From assembly GCF_003148845.1 (NCBI RefSeq), contig NZ_QGHA01000003.1:26918-90917 (forward strand): a stretch of 64,000 nt of DNA, given 5' to 3'. The notes beneath the pieces are model-generated. The model was not told the DNA's origin and searched no databases. It was given only the letters and a program-made list of their open reading frames with translations. Positions 35,896 to 44,346 of the stretch are shown in pieces (within the stretch, counting starts at the first letter, position 1; each line of letters opens with the position of its first letter). This DNA is from Mucilaginibacter oryzae (GTDB lineage Bacteria > Bacteroidota > Bacteroidia > Sphingobacteriales > Sphingobacteriaceae). The translations under genes were made by a program, and so were the position numbers.

Positions 35896-35917
35896 CCCCC
35901 TTCAGGGGGTTAGGGGG
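35896..35917. repeat. CCCCCT(T/A)AGGGGG repeat, single arm, inside the 3' end of a peptidase gene
   Basis: CCCCCTTCAGGGGG followed by TTAGGGGGC is one arm of the repeat that is paired in the his operon. Read on the minus strand its TGA (plus 35902-35904) is the stop codon of the adjacent S9 peptidase. Confidence 0.8.
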
Positions 35918-37893
35918 CTGGTTAAATACTTCCCAAACCAATCAATATAACGCTGCAACCTATCTACCTGGTAACTTGGCACGGTAATACCATGATATTG
36001 ATTGGGATATAATACCAATTGCGTAGGTATGCCTTGCGATTTTAATGCTTCATACATCTGCTCTCCACCACCAGTCGGCACATTAAAATCCTTTAGCCCC
36101 GACATAAATTGCGTTGGTGTTTTGATCTTATCAGCGTGAAGAAACGGGTATGAAAGCTTGATGTATTTATCAGCGTTTTTCCATGGCACGCCAAGTTCAT
36201 TATCATATTGAACCACCCATTGGTCGGCACCATAGATGGCTAATTGCAGGGCGCTGCCTGCCCCGCTCGATGCAGCTTTAAAGCGGGCGTCTGTAGCGAT
36301 GGTGTAGTCAGTAAGGATACCGCCGTAGCTCCAGCCGCCTATGCCTAACCTGTCTTTATCAGCAATACCAAGTTTCACCAGCTCATCTACCGCGCCTAAC
36401 AGGTCTTTTACTTCTTTGTTGCCCCAATCGGCATAAATGGCTTTGGTATATTCGATGCCCCGGCCCGTGCTTCCACGATAATTTACGGCAGCTACAGCGA
36501 ACCCGGCACAAGCCAGGGTCTGCCTGATCTCATCAAATTCAAATTCGTCCTGATCTGTTGGCCCACCATGGATGTAAAGGATGAAAGGCATTTTTTTGGT
36601 AACCACACTATCGGGCGTATACAAAATACCCGATACCAGGGTACCATCACTACTAAAGGATTGAAAGCCCTTTACATGAGCCAGTTTAACTTTACTCAGC
36701 CATTTTTCCTGGTGAAAGGTTAACCTGCGGATTTTTCCGTTTTCAATAGCTACCAACTCATGCGGCATATATGGCGTGGTCATTTTACCGATCCAGACGC
36801 CTAAATATGAACCTATCATATCCGAAAAACTGCATTCGGCCCCCTTGTATACCGTTAACGATTTGCGGGTTAACAGGTTGTAACGGTTAATATAGCGTAT
36901 CCTGTCGCTGCTTACCAAATATTCCAGGTCTTTCCCGTCGCGGCTCCAGGTTATATTGCTTACCGGCCTGTCAAGCTGATCGGTGAGCAGTTTGTTGTTT
37001 TTGCCGTCGGCATCCATCAGGCACAATATATCGTGCTGATAAATAAAGTAATCGGCATCACTGGTTGACCGCAAATAGGCTATCCTTTTACCATCCGAGC
37101 TCCAAAGCGGGTTGATATCATGCCCGGTAAAGGTAGTAAGTTGCTTTTCTTCAGCCCCTGCTTTGGCTTCTATCGCAAAAATATCCGTGTTTTCATTCCG
37201 GTCGGGGTCGGGGGTGTGGTTGCTGACAAAGGCTATCCGTTTACCATCCGGGCTCCATTGGGGCGAACTATCGTCCATGTTACCGCTGGTTAAAGTATCC
37301 AATCTTTTGCTGCTGACATCATAAAGGTATAAATGCGAATGCCGGTGTTCCAGGTAGCCCTCCATATCCTGTTTAAAATGATAGCGGTCTATTTTTATAG
37401 GGGGAACAGTTTTCGGCTCTTCCTTGCCCTTATATTCGGGATCTTTGATAATTAAGGCCAGGCGTTTACTATCCGGCGACCATTCATATTCCTGCAAGTC
37501 GCCCTTAATGTCAGTCAGTTTGTGGCCTTCACCTCCGCGGCGGTCCATCAGCCAAATTTGCGCGCCGGTTTTTGAGCCCTTTTCACACAGATAAGAAATA
37601 AACTTGCCATCAGGTGTCCATTTAGGGGTTGAAGCCGGGTCGTCGCCATAGGTTAACTGGATGGATTGTTTACCATCAAAGCTTTGCATCCATAGATGTG
37701 AAACACGGTTATCCTTCGCGGTATCAACTTCAGATAGTTCATACACAATCCATTTACCATCGGGCGAAAGCCGCGGAGCCATTAATGTCGGCTGGTTATA
37801 AAGGTCGGCAGGTTTTAGCGGATGCTTTACATTTTGGGCCGTGGCAAAGCTGCATATCAAAAGCGAGATAACGAAAAGTATGTTTTTGTGCAT
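35902..37893 (-). CDS. S9 family peptidase (prolyl oligopeptidase/DPP-like), copy 1
   Basis: A 663-residue secreted serine peptidase. Signal peptide residues 1-19 (ends ATAQ). A beta-propeller of PD40/WD40-like blades (about 30-400; repeated SPDGKWIVY, WTPDGKFISYL, WSPDGKRIAF motifs) gates the active site. The catalytic alpha/beta hydrolase domain (about 410-660) has Ser522 in GGWSYGG, Asp602 in GLKDFNVP and His634 in NQYHG. It likely cleaves peptides in the periplasm. Its last residues, TSPLTP, come from a palindromic repeat, whereas the paralogue ends KYLKK. Copy 2 lies 75 bases upstream on the same strand. Confidence 0.93.
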   Translation of the reverse strand: MHKNILFVISLLICSFATAQNVKHPLKPADLYNQPTLMAPRLSPDGKWIVYELSEVDTAKDNRVSHLWMQSFDGKQSIQLTYGDDPASTPKWTPDGKFISYLCEKGSKTGAQIWLMDRRGGEGHKLTDIKGDLQEYEWSPDSKRLALIIKDPEYKGKEEPKTVPPIKIDRYHFKQDMEGYLEHRHSHLYLYDVSSKRLDTLTSGNMDDSSPQWSPDGKRIAFVSNHTPDPDRNENTDIFAIEAKAGAEEKQLTTFTGHDINPLWSSDGKRIAYLRSTSDADYFIYQHDILCLMDADGKNNKLLTDQLDRPVSNITWSRDGKDLEYLVSSDRIRYINRYNLLTRKSLTVYKGAECSFSDMIGSYLGVWIGKMTTPYMPHELVAIENGKIRRLTFHQEKWLSKVKLAHVKGFQSFSSDGTLVSGILYTPDSVVTKKMPFILYIHGGPTDQDEFEFDEIRQTLACAGFAVAAVNYRGSTGRGIEYTKAIYADWGNKEVKDLLGAVDELVKLGIADKDRLGIGGWSYGGILTDYTIATDARFKAASSGAGSALQLAIYGADQWVVQYDNELGVPWKNADKYIKLSYPFLHADKIKTPTQFMSGLKDFNVPTGGGEQMYEALKSQGIPTQLVLYPNQYHGITVPSYQVDRLQRYIDWFGKYLTSPLTP

Positions 37894-37968
37894 AGGATTT
37901 GCAATGGCTGTGAATTTATTAATTAAACCTATTGTAGGGCTCCGCGTTTACATCTCTTTACAATAATC

Positions 37969-39942
37969 CTACTTTTTTAAATACTTATTATACCAATCTA
38001 TATACCGCTGCAACCTGTCAACCTGGTAACTTGGTTTAGTTAAGCCGTGAAACTGGTTTGGATAAAGGATCAGTTCGGTGGGGATATTTTGCGACCGCAA
38101 AGCCTGGTACATTTGCTCGCTCCCTATAGTCGGTACGTTAAAATCCTTCAGGCCCGACATAAACAGTACCGGCGTTCTTATTTTATCGGCATGAAAAAAC
38201 GGGTATGATAACCGGATCCAGGTATCGGCTGTTTTCCATGGTGCGCCCAGTTCGTTGTCATATTGTAAAACATATTGGTCGCTACCATAAATTGATAATT
38301 GCAGCGCGCTGCCCGCCCCACTTGCGGCAGCTTTAAAACGCGTATCTGATGCGATAGTATAATCGGTAAGGATACCGCCGTAGCTCCATCCTCCAATGCC
38401 CAGTTTGTCCGGATCGGCAATACCTAATCGCTCTAACTGATCAACGGCGCCTAACAAGTCTTTAACTTCTTTATTGCCCCAATCCGCATAAATAGCTTTA
38501 CAATAATCCAGTCCCCGGCCATTACTGCCACGATAATTAACGGCGGCCACGGCATAACCGGCAGCAGCCAGCATTTGCCTTGTGGCATCAAACCCAAACT
38601 CATCCTGGCCTACGGGTCCGCCGTGAATAAACAATATTAACGGATACTTTTTGTTGCCAACGCTGTCAGGCGTATAAACTATGCCGGATACCCTGGTGCC
38701 ATCGTTACTGGTTGATTCAAAACCTTTACCATAGGCCAACTGCACCGTATTGAGCCAGTTTTGATGATGAAATGTTAAGCGGCGCAATTTTTTATCCTCC
38801 AGGGCATACAACTCGGCCGGTGTGTAAGGATCTGTTTTTTGAACTACCCAATTGCCGGATTGGTTGGTATTGATATCGTTAAACACATAATCACCTTTAT
38901 TTATGGTGGTTATTTTACCGTTGCCAATATTAATGCTTGCCAGGTAGCGTGTCCGGTCGTCAGTTACAATAAATACGATATTTTTACTGTCCTTAGTCCA
39001 GGTTTGGGTGCTTACCGGCCTGTCGAGGGATAAGGTCAGCGTTTTATTATTTTCCCCTACCACATCCATCACGCATAAAACCTGCTGATCATACATCATA
39101 TAATCAGCATCGCTCGTACTGCGCAGGTACGAAATGAACCTACCGTCGGGGCTCCATTCCGGGTTGTTGTCACTCCCTTTCCATGAGGTAAGCTGCAACA
39201 TGCTGGCGCCGGGCCGGGCATCAATAGTAAAGATATCGGTATTCTGGTTTTTATCCGGATCGATGCTGCGGTTACTTACAAAGGCGATGGTTTTGCTATC
39301 CGGCGACCATACCGGCGAGCTTTCGTCTTTCTCTCCGCGGGTAAGTGTATCTAACTTTTGGGTAGCAATGTCAAGCAGGTACAAATGCTTGTGCAGGTGC
39401 TGCAGATAACCTTCAATATCCTGCTTAAAATGATAACGGTCTATTACAATTGGCCTGGGCGTTTTAGGCTCTTCTTTTCCCTTGTTTTCCGGATCGCCAA
39501 TTACCATTACGATGCGTTTGCCATCGGGGCTCCAGGCGTATTCACTTAAACTACCTTTAATATTGGTAATTTTGGCCCCCTCGCCTCCCCTGCGGTCTAT
39601 CAGCCAGATCTGCGAGCCTGTTTTTGAATCGCGGGAGGAAAGAAACGAAAGGTATTTGCCATCCGGGCTCCAAAGCGGCGAGGAGGCTGCCTCATCTCCG
39701 TGGGTTAACTGTAACGACTCCTTACTATCAAAGCTTTGCATCCACAGGTGCGATACTCGGCGATCCTTCGCGGTATCTACCTCCGATACGCTATAGGCTA
39801 CCCACTTGCCATCCGGCGAAAGCTGGGCATCGCTAACTGCCGGAATCCGGTAAAGATCGGTCGGCTTTAAGGTCTTCTTTTCCTGGGCGGAAAGCGTTGA
39901 AGTGAGAAATAGCGTAATGATGGAGAATAAAACGCGCTTCAT
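37969..39942 (-). CDS. S9 family peptidase, copy 2
   Basis: A 657-residue close paralogue of the downstream gene, with the same layout: signal peptide (ends LSAQ), PD40-like propeller (WSPDGKYLSFL, WSPDSKTIAFV, WSPDGRFISYL) and hydrolase domain with Ser520 in GGWSYGG, Asp in GLKDFNVP and His in NQFHG. The two match closely along their whole length, most strongly in the catalytic part, so they arose by tandem duplication. They probably form a two-gene operon and may differ in peptide specificity. Confidence 0.93.
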   Translation of the reverse strand: MKRVLFSIITLFLTSTLSAQEKKTLKPTDLYRIPAVSDAQLSPDGKWVAYSVSEVDTAKDRRVSHLWMQSFDSKESLQLTHGDEAASSPLWSPDGKYLSFLSSRDSKTGSQIWLIDRRGGEGAKITNIKGSLSEYAWSPDGKRIVMVIGDPENKGKEEPKTPRPIVIDRYHFKQDIEGYLQHLHKHLYLLDIATQKLDTLTRGEKDESSPVWSPDSKTIAFVSNRSIDPDKNQNTDIFTIDARPGASMLQLTSWKGSDNNPEWSPDGRFISYLRSTSDADYMMYDQQVLCVMDVVGENNKTLTLSLDRPVSTQTWTKDSKNIVFIVTDDRTRYLASINIGNGKITTINKGDYVFNDINTNQSGNWVVQKTDPYTPAELYALEDKKLRRLTFHHQNWLNTVQLAYGKGFESTSNDGTRVSGIVYTPDSVGNKKYPLILFIHGGPVGQDEFGFDATRQMLAAAGYAVAAVNYRGSNGRGLDYCKAIYADWGNKEVKDLLGAVDQLERLGIADPDKLGIGGWSYGGILTDYTIASDTRFKAAASGAGSALQLSIYGSDQYVLQYDNELGAPWKTADTWIRLSYPFFHADKIRTPVLFMSGLKDFNVPTIGSEQMYQALRSQNIPTELILYPNQFHGLTKPSYQVDRLQRYIDWYNKYLKK

Positions 39943-40106
39943 AAGGGGATAAATGATAAAGCGTGTAAGTTAAGAAAAGATTCTGAACCCTCATTTCCGG
40001 GATTTGAAGATGACGGTGAAGGTATATTTGTATAAAAGATGCTGCTACGAGTTATCTCCAGTAATCAATAGGCCCGTCGGCTATCAGAACTATGAGCGCA
40101 AAACCA

Positions 40107-40114
40107 TAACTTTG
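40107..40114 (+). promoter_or_regulatory. Probable -7 box of the HAD phosphatase gene
   Basis: TAACTTTG matches TAnnTTTG, 18 bases upstream of the ATG at 40133. No clear -33 element. Confidence 0.4.
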
Positions 40115-40132
40115 CACAAAAATTTACAATAG

Positions 40133-40624
40133 ATGCCAGATAAAATTAAAGCTGTTTTTTTAGATCGTGATGGTGTGTTAAACCACGAAATGGGCGATTA
40201 CATTCGCCGTTTTGAGGATTTTCAAGTGTTGGATAACTTTGAAGCCCTGAAAACCTTGCAAAACCGTGGCTATATGCTGCTGGTTGCCACCAACCAGGGT
40301 GGTTTAGCCAAAGGCTGGTATACCGAAGAAGAGCTTGCCAAAATGCACAATCACCTGAAACAGGTTTACCAGGACCGGGGCGTTGAGATAACCGATTTTT
40401 TTTACTGCCCGCACCACCCCAACTTTACCGGCGATTGCGATTGCCGCAAGCCGAAACCAGGCCTGTTGCTGCAAGGAATTGAAAAATACAATATCGACCC
40501 GTCAAAATCATACTTTATCGGCGATCGTGAGCGCGATGTGGAGGCCGGTACCGCGGCGGGAGTTAAAGGTATTTTGATTGATAGTGATCAGCCACTCAGC
40601 ACCATACTGGATCAGATAGCATAA
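40133..40624 (+). CDS. GmhB-like HAD phosphatase (D,D-heptose 1,7-bisphosphate phosphatase type)
   Basis: A 163-residue HAD-IIIA phosphatase of the HisB-N/GmhB family. The nucleophile motif is FLDRDGVLN with Asp11 and Asp13. VATNQGG is motif II. A zinc loop is formed by CPHHPNFTGDCDCRKPKPG. Motif III/IV is FIGDRERDVEAG. GmhB makes ADP-heptose precursors for LPS. Since hisB here has its own phosphatase domain, a role in heptose synthesis is more likely than in histidine synthesis, though no other heptose genes adjoin it. Confidence 0.85.
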   Translation: MPDKIKAVFLDRDGVLNHEMGDYIRRFEDFQVLDNFEALKTLQNRGYMLLVATNQGGLAKGWYTEEELAKMHNHLKQVYQDRGVEITDFFYCPHHPNFTGDCDCRKPKPGLLLQGIEKYNIDPSKSYFIGDRERDVEAGTAAGVKGILIDSDQPLSTILDQIA

Positions 40625-40629
40625 GTAGC

Positions 40630-40745
40630 TCCACCCAAACCCTCCCCGGGAGGGAGGGCTTATGATGGTCTGAAATTTAACTGAGTACCTATCAAAAAAG
40701 TGCTTTTAAAAGTCTCCCCTTCTGCGGGAGATTTACAGGGGGCTC
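40630..40745. repeat. GC-rich inverted repeat, variant of the CCCCCT/AGGGGG family
   Basis: The left part has ACCCTCCCCGGGAGGGAGGG. The right part has TCTCCCCTTCTGCGGGAGA then CAGGGGGCTCC. They are about 45 bases apart. It is related in style to the copy at 56950-57030 and more distantly to the his-operon arms. Confidence 0.6.
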
Positions 40746-40803
40746 CCTTTTTTTTTAAAACATTTTCCTCTTACCTGCTTTTTACCAATATTTATATTAC
40801 GCT

Positions 40804-42321
40804 ATGCAAAAAAGCCGCTACCTTAAAAACCTCGATGCCGTATTAGCCGCCCTGATAGGCTGGTTTGTTTTGAGTTTATTTTTCAGGTACAGCGGCGTAG
40901 GGATCTCTCCGGATAGCATCATGTACACCAGCGCGGCGCATAGCCTTAAAACACAGGGCAACCTGCTCACCTTTAATCATGTACCTATTGTAGATTTCCC
41001 TGTTTTTTACCCGGTTTACCTGGGAATTATCTCTATCATTACACAAATTGAGCCTGTTAAGTTTGGCGCTGTATTAAACGGGATGATGTTTGCCACGCTG
41101 ATATTTACCAGCGGGTGGATCACCGAACGTTTTGTACCCGCATCAAGAATTTATAAATGGCTGATACTGGCTGCTATTTTGTTAAGCCCGCCGCTGTTGC
41201 AGGTGTACTCCTATTTATGGTCGGAGACGTTGTTTATTCTGGAGATCCTGTTTTTCCTGATCGCGTTTAGGGAATATCTATTAAAACATACACTTAGGCC
41301 CCTCATTATAGCTGCGGTGATAGCCGCGGTAAGTTGTATAACACGTTACGCGGCTGTTACCATTGTGGGCACGGGTGGCTTACTTTTATTGTTAGACAGG
41401 GTTTTACCTTTAAAAAAGAAAATAGGTCACATAGTAATTTACGGGGTAATTTGCATTTCGCTGTTAGTTGGCAATCTGGTTTTCAATGCTTTTGTAACAG
41501 GCACCACTACCGGTCCGCGGGAGCCTTCCATAACTCCGTTTAGCCAAAACTTATATTATTTCGGCACCGTGATGTGCGATTGGATGGGGCTTACACCTAA
41601 CCAATACCGGGCAGCCACACCCCTGGCTATCATTATCTTCCTGGGTTTTATTGCAGCGTTGGGATATAATTATTACCGCCGCAAACTGGATAGTTTCGAA
41701 AACCTTGCCATTACCTTCGCTTTGGTTTACGGCGCGTTTATTGTGCTTTCATCTACCTTTTCACGATACGAGCGGATCAATCACCGCCTGCTTTCACCGT
41801 TATTTATTACCGCTTTATGGGGTTATACCAGTTGGGGGCTGCTGTTACTTAAAAAGTTAAGGAACCAAAATATCCGGCGTATTGTCGGCGCCATCATGAT
41901 TGTAATGATGCTGGGCTTTATTACAAGCGAGTTCCTGATTGACAAGGCCCGCTACGCCGACCAGGTAGCCGACGAATACGGCAACCCCGGCTTTACCGAC
42001 GAAAGCTGGATCGACTCGGAATTTGCCACCTATTTGCGCAGCGGCGACAAAAGCCTGTTTAAGCCCGGTGTAAAAATTTATACCGATGCTCATGAGGCGG
42101 TGTATTTCTTCTCCGGGTTATCGTCATACCTGGTTCCGCACCGTTTTTTCACAAAGGATATTGATAAGTTTTACCAGGCTAAGCATTATTACCTTATTTG
42201 GTTTAATGTTCTGGAAAACCCCGAATTGATTAATTTGAAAGATATTCAAAAAGTTAAGAAACTAAAATTGATCAAGGATTTTGGTGAAGAGGGCGGGATT
42301 TACGAGTATGTGGAGCCGTGA
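40804..42321 (+). CDS. Multi-pass membrane protein, GT-C glycosyltransferase-like
   Basis: A 505-residue protein with about ten to eleven hydrophobic helices between residues 12 and 385 and a soluble C-terminal region of about 120 residues. After helix 1, GVGISPDSIMYTSAAHSLKTQ carries an acidic residue in the first loop, as in GT-C transferases (PMT/ArnT type) that use polyprenyl-phosphate sugars. Further loop motifs are FPVFYPVYLGI and SRYERINHRLLSPL. The family is uncertain, and sugar transfer to lipid or protein is inferred only from topology. The gene is isolated between repeats and an insertion sequence. Confidence 0.6.
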   Translation: MQKSRYLKNLDAVLAALIGWFVLSLFFRYSGVGISPDSIMYTSAAHSLKTQGNLLTFNHVPIVDFPVFYPVYLGIISIITQIEPVKFGAVLNGMMFATLIFTSGWITERFVPASRIYKWLILAAILLSPPLLQVYSYLWSETLFILEILFFLIAFREYLLKHTLRPLIIAAVIAAVSCITRYAAVTIVGTGGLLLLLDRVLPLKKKIGHIVIYGVICISLLVGNLVFNAFVTGTTTGPREPSITPFSQNLYYFGTVMCDWMGLTPNQYRAATPLAIIIFLGFIAALGYNYYRRKLDSFENLAITFALVYGAFIVLSSTFSRYERINHRLLSPLFITALWGYTSWGLLLLKKLRNQNIRRIVGAIMIVMMLGFITSEFLIDKARYADQVADEYGNPGFTDESWIDSEFATYLRSGDKSLFKPGVKIYTDAHEAVYFFSGLSSYLVPHRFFTKDIDKFYQAKHYYLIWFNVLENPELINLKDIQKVKKLKLIKDFGEEGGIYEYVEP

Positions 42322-42323
42322 TT

Positions 42324-42418
42324 TTGTCTGAACCGGAATTTGGGGGAATTAAGAGAATAGGCAGAATGCTGAGCAAATTCTATAAATTCGTTAATTCCAT
42401 AAATTCGAGTTCAGACAA
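42324..42418. repeat. Palindromic GTCTGAAC repeat, complete hairpin
   Basis: Left arm TTGTCTGAACCGGAATTTGG and right arm CCATAAATTCGAGTTCAGACAA (its diverged reverse complement, shortened) enclose GAATTAAGAGAAT / ATTCGTTAATTCC. A lone right arm of the same family lies at 44111-44143, on the far side of the insertion sequence. Confidence 0.75.
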
Positions 42419-42424
42419 TGTGCG

Positions 42425-42465
42425 AGGGCCGCGTTAGGGAAGTATAGCCGGAAAGCCGGTTGGTT
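42425..42465. repeat. REP-like sequence at the left flank of the IS110 element
   Basis: GGGCCGCGTTAGGGAAG then TATAGCCGGAAAGCCGG resembles, in the same orientation, the segment AGTATGAGCGTAAAGCCCGG at the right flank (44036-44055). Many IS110 elements insert in REP sequences (established). Confidence 0.45.
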
Positions 42466-42540
42466 TAGTAAGGGACAGTTTTTTACTTTTGTATTAAGTT
42501 TTAAAGGAAGTAGCAGCGTTACAAATTAGTGTTTAATACC

Positions 42541-42650
42541 TGATAGGGAGTCTTGTTCCTGTTGTTTAAAGAATGGTTTATTGGTGATGCCCAAATGGAG
42601 CGGTATTCCCGAGCAGGATGCTATCAGATTTAATGAACAACAGGCCTTAA
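42541..42650 (+). ncRNA. Candidate bridge RNA region of the IS110 element
   Basis: The left non-coding end can fold: CCTGTTGTT (42559-42567) pairs exactly with AACAACAGG (42636-42644), and TGATAG (42541-42546) with CTATCA (42621-42626). IS110-group elements encode a structured bridge RNA in this end that pairs with target and donor DNA (established for IS621). The two helices cross, so they would be alternative or pseudoknotted. No sequence comparison was possible. Confidence 0.4.
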
Positions 42651-42672
42651 AGCTTAATCAAGGAGAAAAAAG

Positions 42673-43980
42673 ATGTCAAAAACGCTTGAGATAGTTCATC
42701 CTTTTGCAGCAGGGATAGATATAGGGAGTAGAAGTTTTTATGTAGATGCAGGAGAAGATCGTATTCGGGTATTTCCAACATTTACGGCAGATTGCCAGGC
42801 AGTACGAGATTATCTGCTTTCGCAGCGAATAACAACAGTAGCGATGGAGTCAACGGGTGTTTACTGGGTAACGTTATATGCAGTATTGGAGGAATGTGGG
42901 ATAGAAGTTTACGTTGTGAATGGTCGTGATGTAAAAAATGTACCAGGGCGAAAGAGTGATGTGAAAGACTGCCAGTGGCTAAGGCGTTTGCATAGCTATG
43001 GTCTTTTACGTAAGAGCTTTATACCGGAAACGGATATTCGAAAAGTACGAAGCTATTTACGCTTACGCCAGGATCATATCCGTGCAGCGGCAACCCAGGT
43101 CCATTTGATGCAGAAGGCATTGACGCAAATGAATCTTCGTTTAGCAGAAGTGATCAACGATATCAGCGGGGCGAGCGGGATGCGAATAATAACGGCGATA
43201 CTAACAGGCGAGCGGGATGCAAACACATTGGTAGAATATTGCCATGAAAGTATCTTGAAAAGGAAAAAAGATCTGGTGATAAAATCGTTGGAGGGTCATT
43301 ATAGCGAAGATCAACTGTTTGCTTTGCGTCAAGCCTATGGTACGTGGAATTATTATAATGCCCTGATCAAAGAATGTGATGTGGAAATAGAGCGGCAATT
43401 ACTGCATATGTCAAAAGATAAAGACGATGTAGAAATGAATGCAAAACGCAAGCCTATCCGCTACCATAAACCGGAAATAGATAACCTTCATAAACCGCTA
43501 CTGAAATTAACAGGAGGAAAAGACCCAATAGGCATAGCAGGAATAACAGATTATAGTTTTCTGCAGATAGTAAGTGAAGTAGGAACGGATATGAGTGCTT
43601 GGCCAAGCGAGAAACACTTTAGTGGATGGTTAAAGCTGGCACCGATGAGCGCAAGTTCGGGCAAGATGAATAAGCGTGTTCGGATGAAGCGGCAAAACAA
43701 TGCAGGCTTAATATTTCGAAATCTGGCCCAGGGGCTTTTAAACAGTAAACATCTTGCGTTGGGTGCTTTCGGTCGGCGGATCCGTGCAAGGCGGGGAAGT
43801 GCTATCGCGATTAAAGCGATCGCCCGGAAGATAGCATGTTATTATTATCGCGTAATGACCAAGGGCAATGAATTTGTAGAAAAAGGGATAGAGGCCTACG
43901 AAAATCATTTAAAAGAGCAAAAAAGGAAGCAACTCGAAAAAATGGCATTACAGTTTAACATGCAGTTAGTCCCTGCATAA
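42673..43980 (+). CDS. IS110-family transposase (DEDD recombinase)
   Basis: A 435-residue IS110-type transposase. The N-terminal RuvC-like DEDD domain (about 10-165) shows AAGIDIGSRSFYVDAG (Asp), VAMESTGVYW (Glu) and GRKSDVKDCQWLRRLHSYGLL (shortened; Asp). The C-terminal Transposase_20 domain (about 285-400) shows TGGKDPIGIAGI, SEKHFSGWLKLAPMSASSGK (with the likely catalytic Ser) and RNLAQGLLN. An AGGAG sits 7 bases before the ATG, unusual here, since neighbours rarely have one. The frame is intact, so the element may be active. Confidence 0.93.
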   Translation: MSKTLEIVHPFAAGIDIGSRSFYVDAGEDRIRVFPTFTADCQAVRDYLLSQRITTVAMESTGVYWVTLYAVLEECGIEVYVVNGRDVKNVPGRKSDVKDCQWLRRLHSYGLLRKSFIPETDIRKVRSYLRLRQDHIRAAATQVHLMQKALTQMNLRLAEVINDISGASGMRIITAILTGERDANTLVEYCHESILKRKKDLVIKSLEGHYSEDQLFALRQAYGTWNYYNALIKECDVEIERQLLHMSKDKDDVEMNAKRKPIRYHKPEIDNLHKPLLKLTGGKDPIGIAGITDYSFLQIVSEVGTDMSAWPSEKHFSGWLKLAPMSASSGKMNKRVRMKRQNNAGLIFRNLAQGLLNSKHLALGAFGRRIRARRGSAIAIKAIARKIACYYYRVMTKGNEFVEKGIEAYENHLKEQKRKQLEKMALQFNMQLVPA

Positions 43981-43992
43981 TCGAGTCTGTCC

Positions 43993-44082
43993 TCAGGATT
44001 GAAGCGGATACCGGCCTTGTGGCTAATGCCTCGTGCAGTATGAGCGTAAAGCCCGGCCGCAGGCAACGCCCTAAATTTAGAT
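43993..44082. repeat. REP-like sequence at the right flank of the IS110 element
   Basis: CAGGATTGAAGCGGATACCGG, shortened, runs into TCGTGCAGTATGAGCGTAAA and GCCCGGCCGCAGGCAACGCCC. The GGATTGAAGCGG...GAGCGTAAAGCCCGG pattern resembles REP-like intergenic sequence known from Bacteroidota genomes (from memory). The remaining sequence to 44224 holds the lone GTCTGAAC arm and nothing else I recognise. Confidence 0.5.
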
Positions 44083-44110
44083 ATTAGTTGTTTTACTTAA
44101 CATCCTGCCC

Positions 44111-44143
44111 GTTCCACAAATCCCCAAATCCCGGTTCAGACAA
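44111..44143. repeat. Lone right arm of the GTCTGAAC palindromic repeat
   Basis: CAAATCCCCAAATCCCGG followed by TTCAGACAA is the reverse complement of the arm starting at 42324 with few changes. Its own left arm is missing, which fits rearrangement around the insertion sequence. Confidence 0.65.
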
Positions 44144-44224
44144 AATAAAATTCTAAAACCCTGCCGTGTTCCCGGCAAAACCTCCCTAAAATTTCACCCG
44201 CCAACCTACTTTTTCACAATAAAT

Positions 44225-44254
44225 TTTGTTTTAAAAAACATCTGTCTATATTTG
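44225..44254 (+). promoter_or_regulatory. his operon promoter
   Basis: TTTG (44225-44228) and TATATTTG (44247-44254) match the Bacteroidota -33 TTTG and -7 TAnnTTTG elements with 18 bases between them. The predicted start near 44260 lies 26 bases before the leader peptide ATG. Confidence 0.6.
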
Positions 44255-44286
44255 CGATGCTTATCTATAGTTTTACTATATAAAAA

Positions 44287-44346
44287 ATGAACGGCATCGC
44301 ACTACATCATCTTCATCTGCATCACCACCATGTGGTGATCAGTTAA
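44287..44346 (+). CDS. hisL: His leader peptide of the histidine operon
   Basis: A 19-residue open frame, MNGIALHHLHLHHHHVVIS, with seven His codons within nine residues (7-15). It begins 26 bases after the predicted transcription start and ends 75 bases before hisG. Clustered His codons in a short leader are the hallmark of ribosome-mediated attenuation of his operons (established in enterobacteria). Here the last His codons themselves form half of a perfect hairpin, ATCACCAC (44320-44327) / GTGGTGAT (44331-44338 or thereabouts). A ribosome stalled or moving through the run would therefore decide whether it forms. The name hisL is by function, not by similarity. Confidence 0.85.
   Translation: MNGIALHHLHLHHHHVVIS

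Larger units (their letters stand above)
42473..43992 (+). mobile_element. IS110-family insertion sequence
   Basis: An apparently intact element with one transposase gene, about 200 bases of non-coding sequence on its left and only about 12-20 on its right, the arrangement of the IS110 group. The ends are approximate, set by a short subterminal inverted pair, GGACAG (42473-42478) and CTGTCC (43987-43992). Classic terminal inverted repeats and a target duplication are not obvious, as expected for IS110. It sits between REP-like sequences about 240 bases upstream of the his promoter. Confidence 0.75.

Noticed and set aside
40133..40624. Histidinol-phosphatase function for the HAD protein
   Set aside because: A complete phosphatase domain is already fused in HisB within the his operon, and the zinc loop and length fit GmhB.
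44253..44301. TGCGATGC/GCATCGCA inverted pair around the his leader start
   Set aside because: The left half overlaps and follows the -7 box and is upstream of the predicted transcription start, so it would not be in the RNA.
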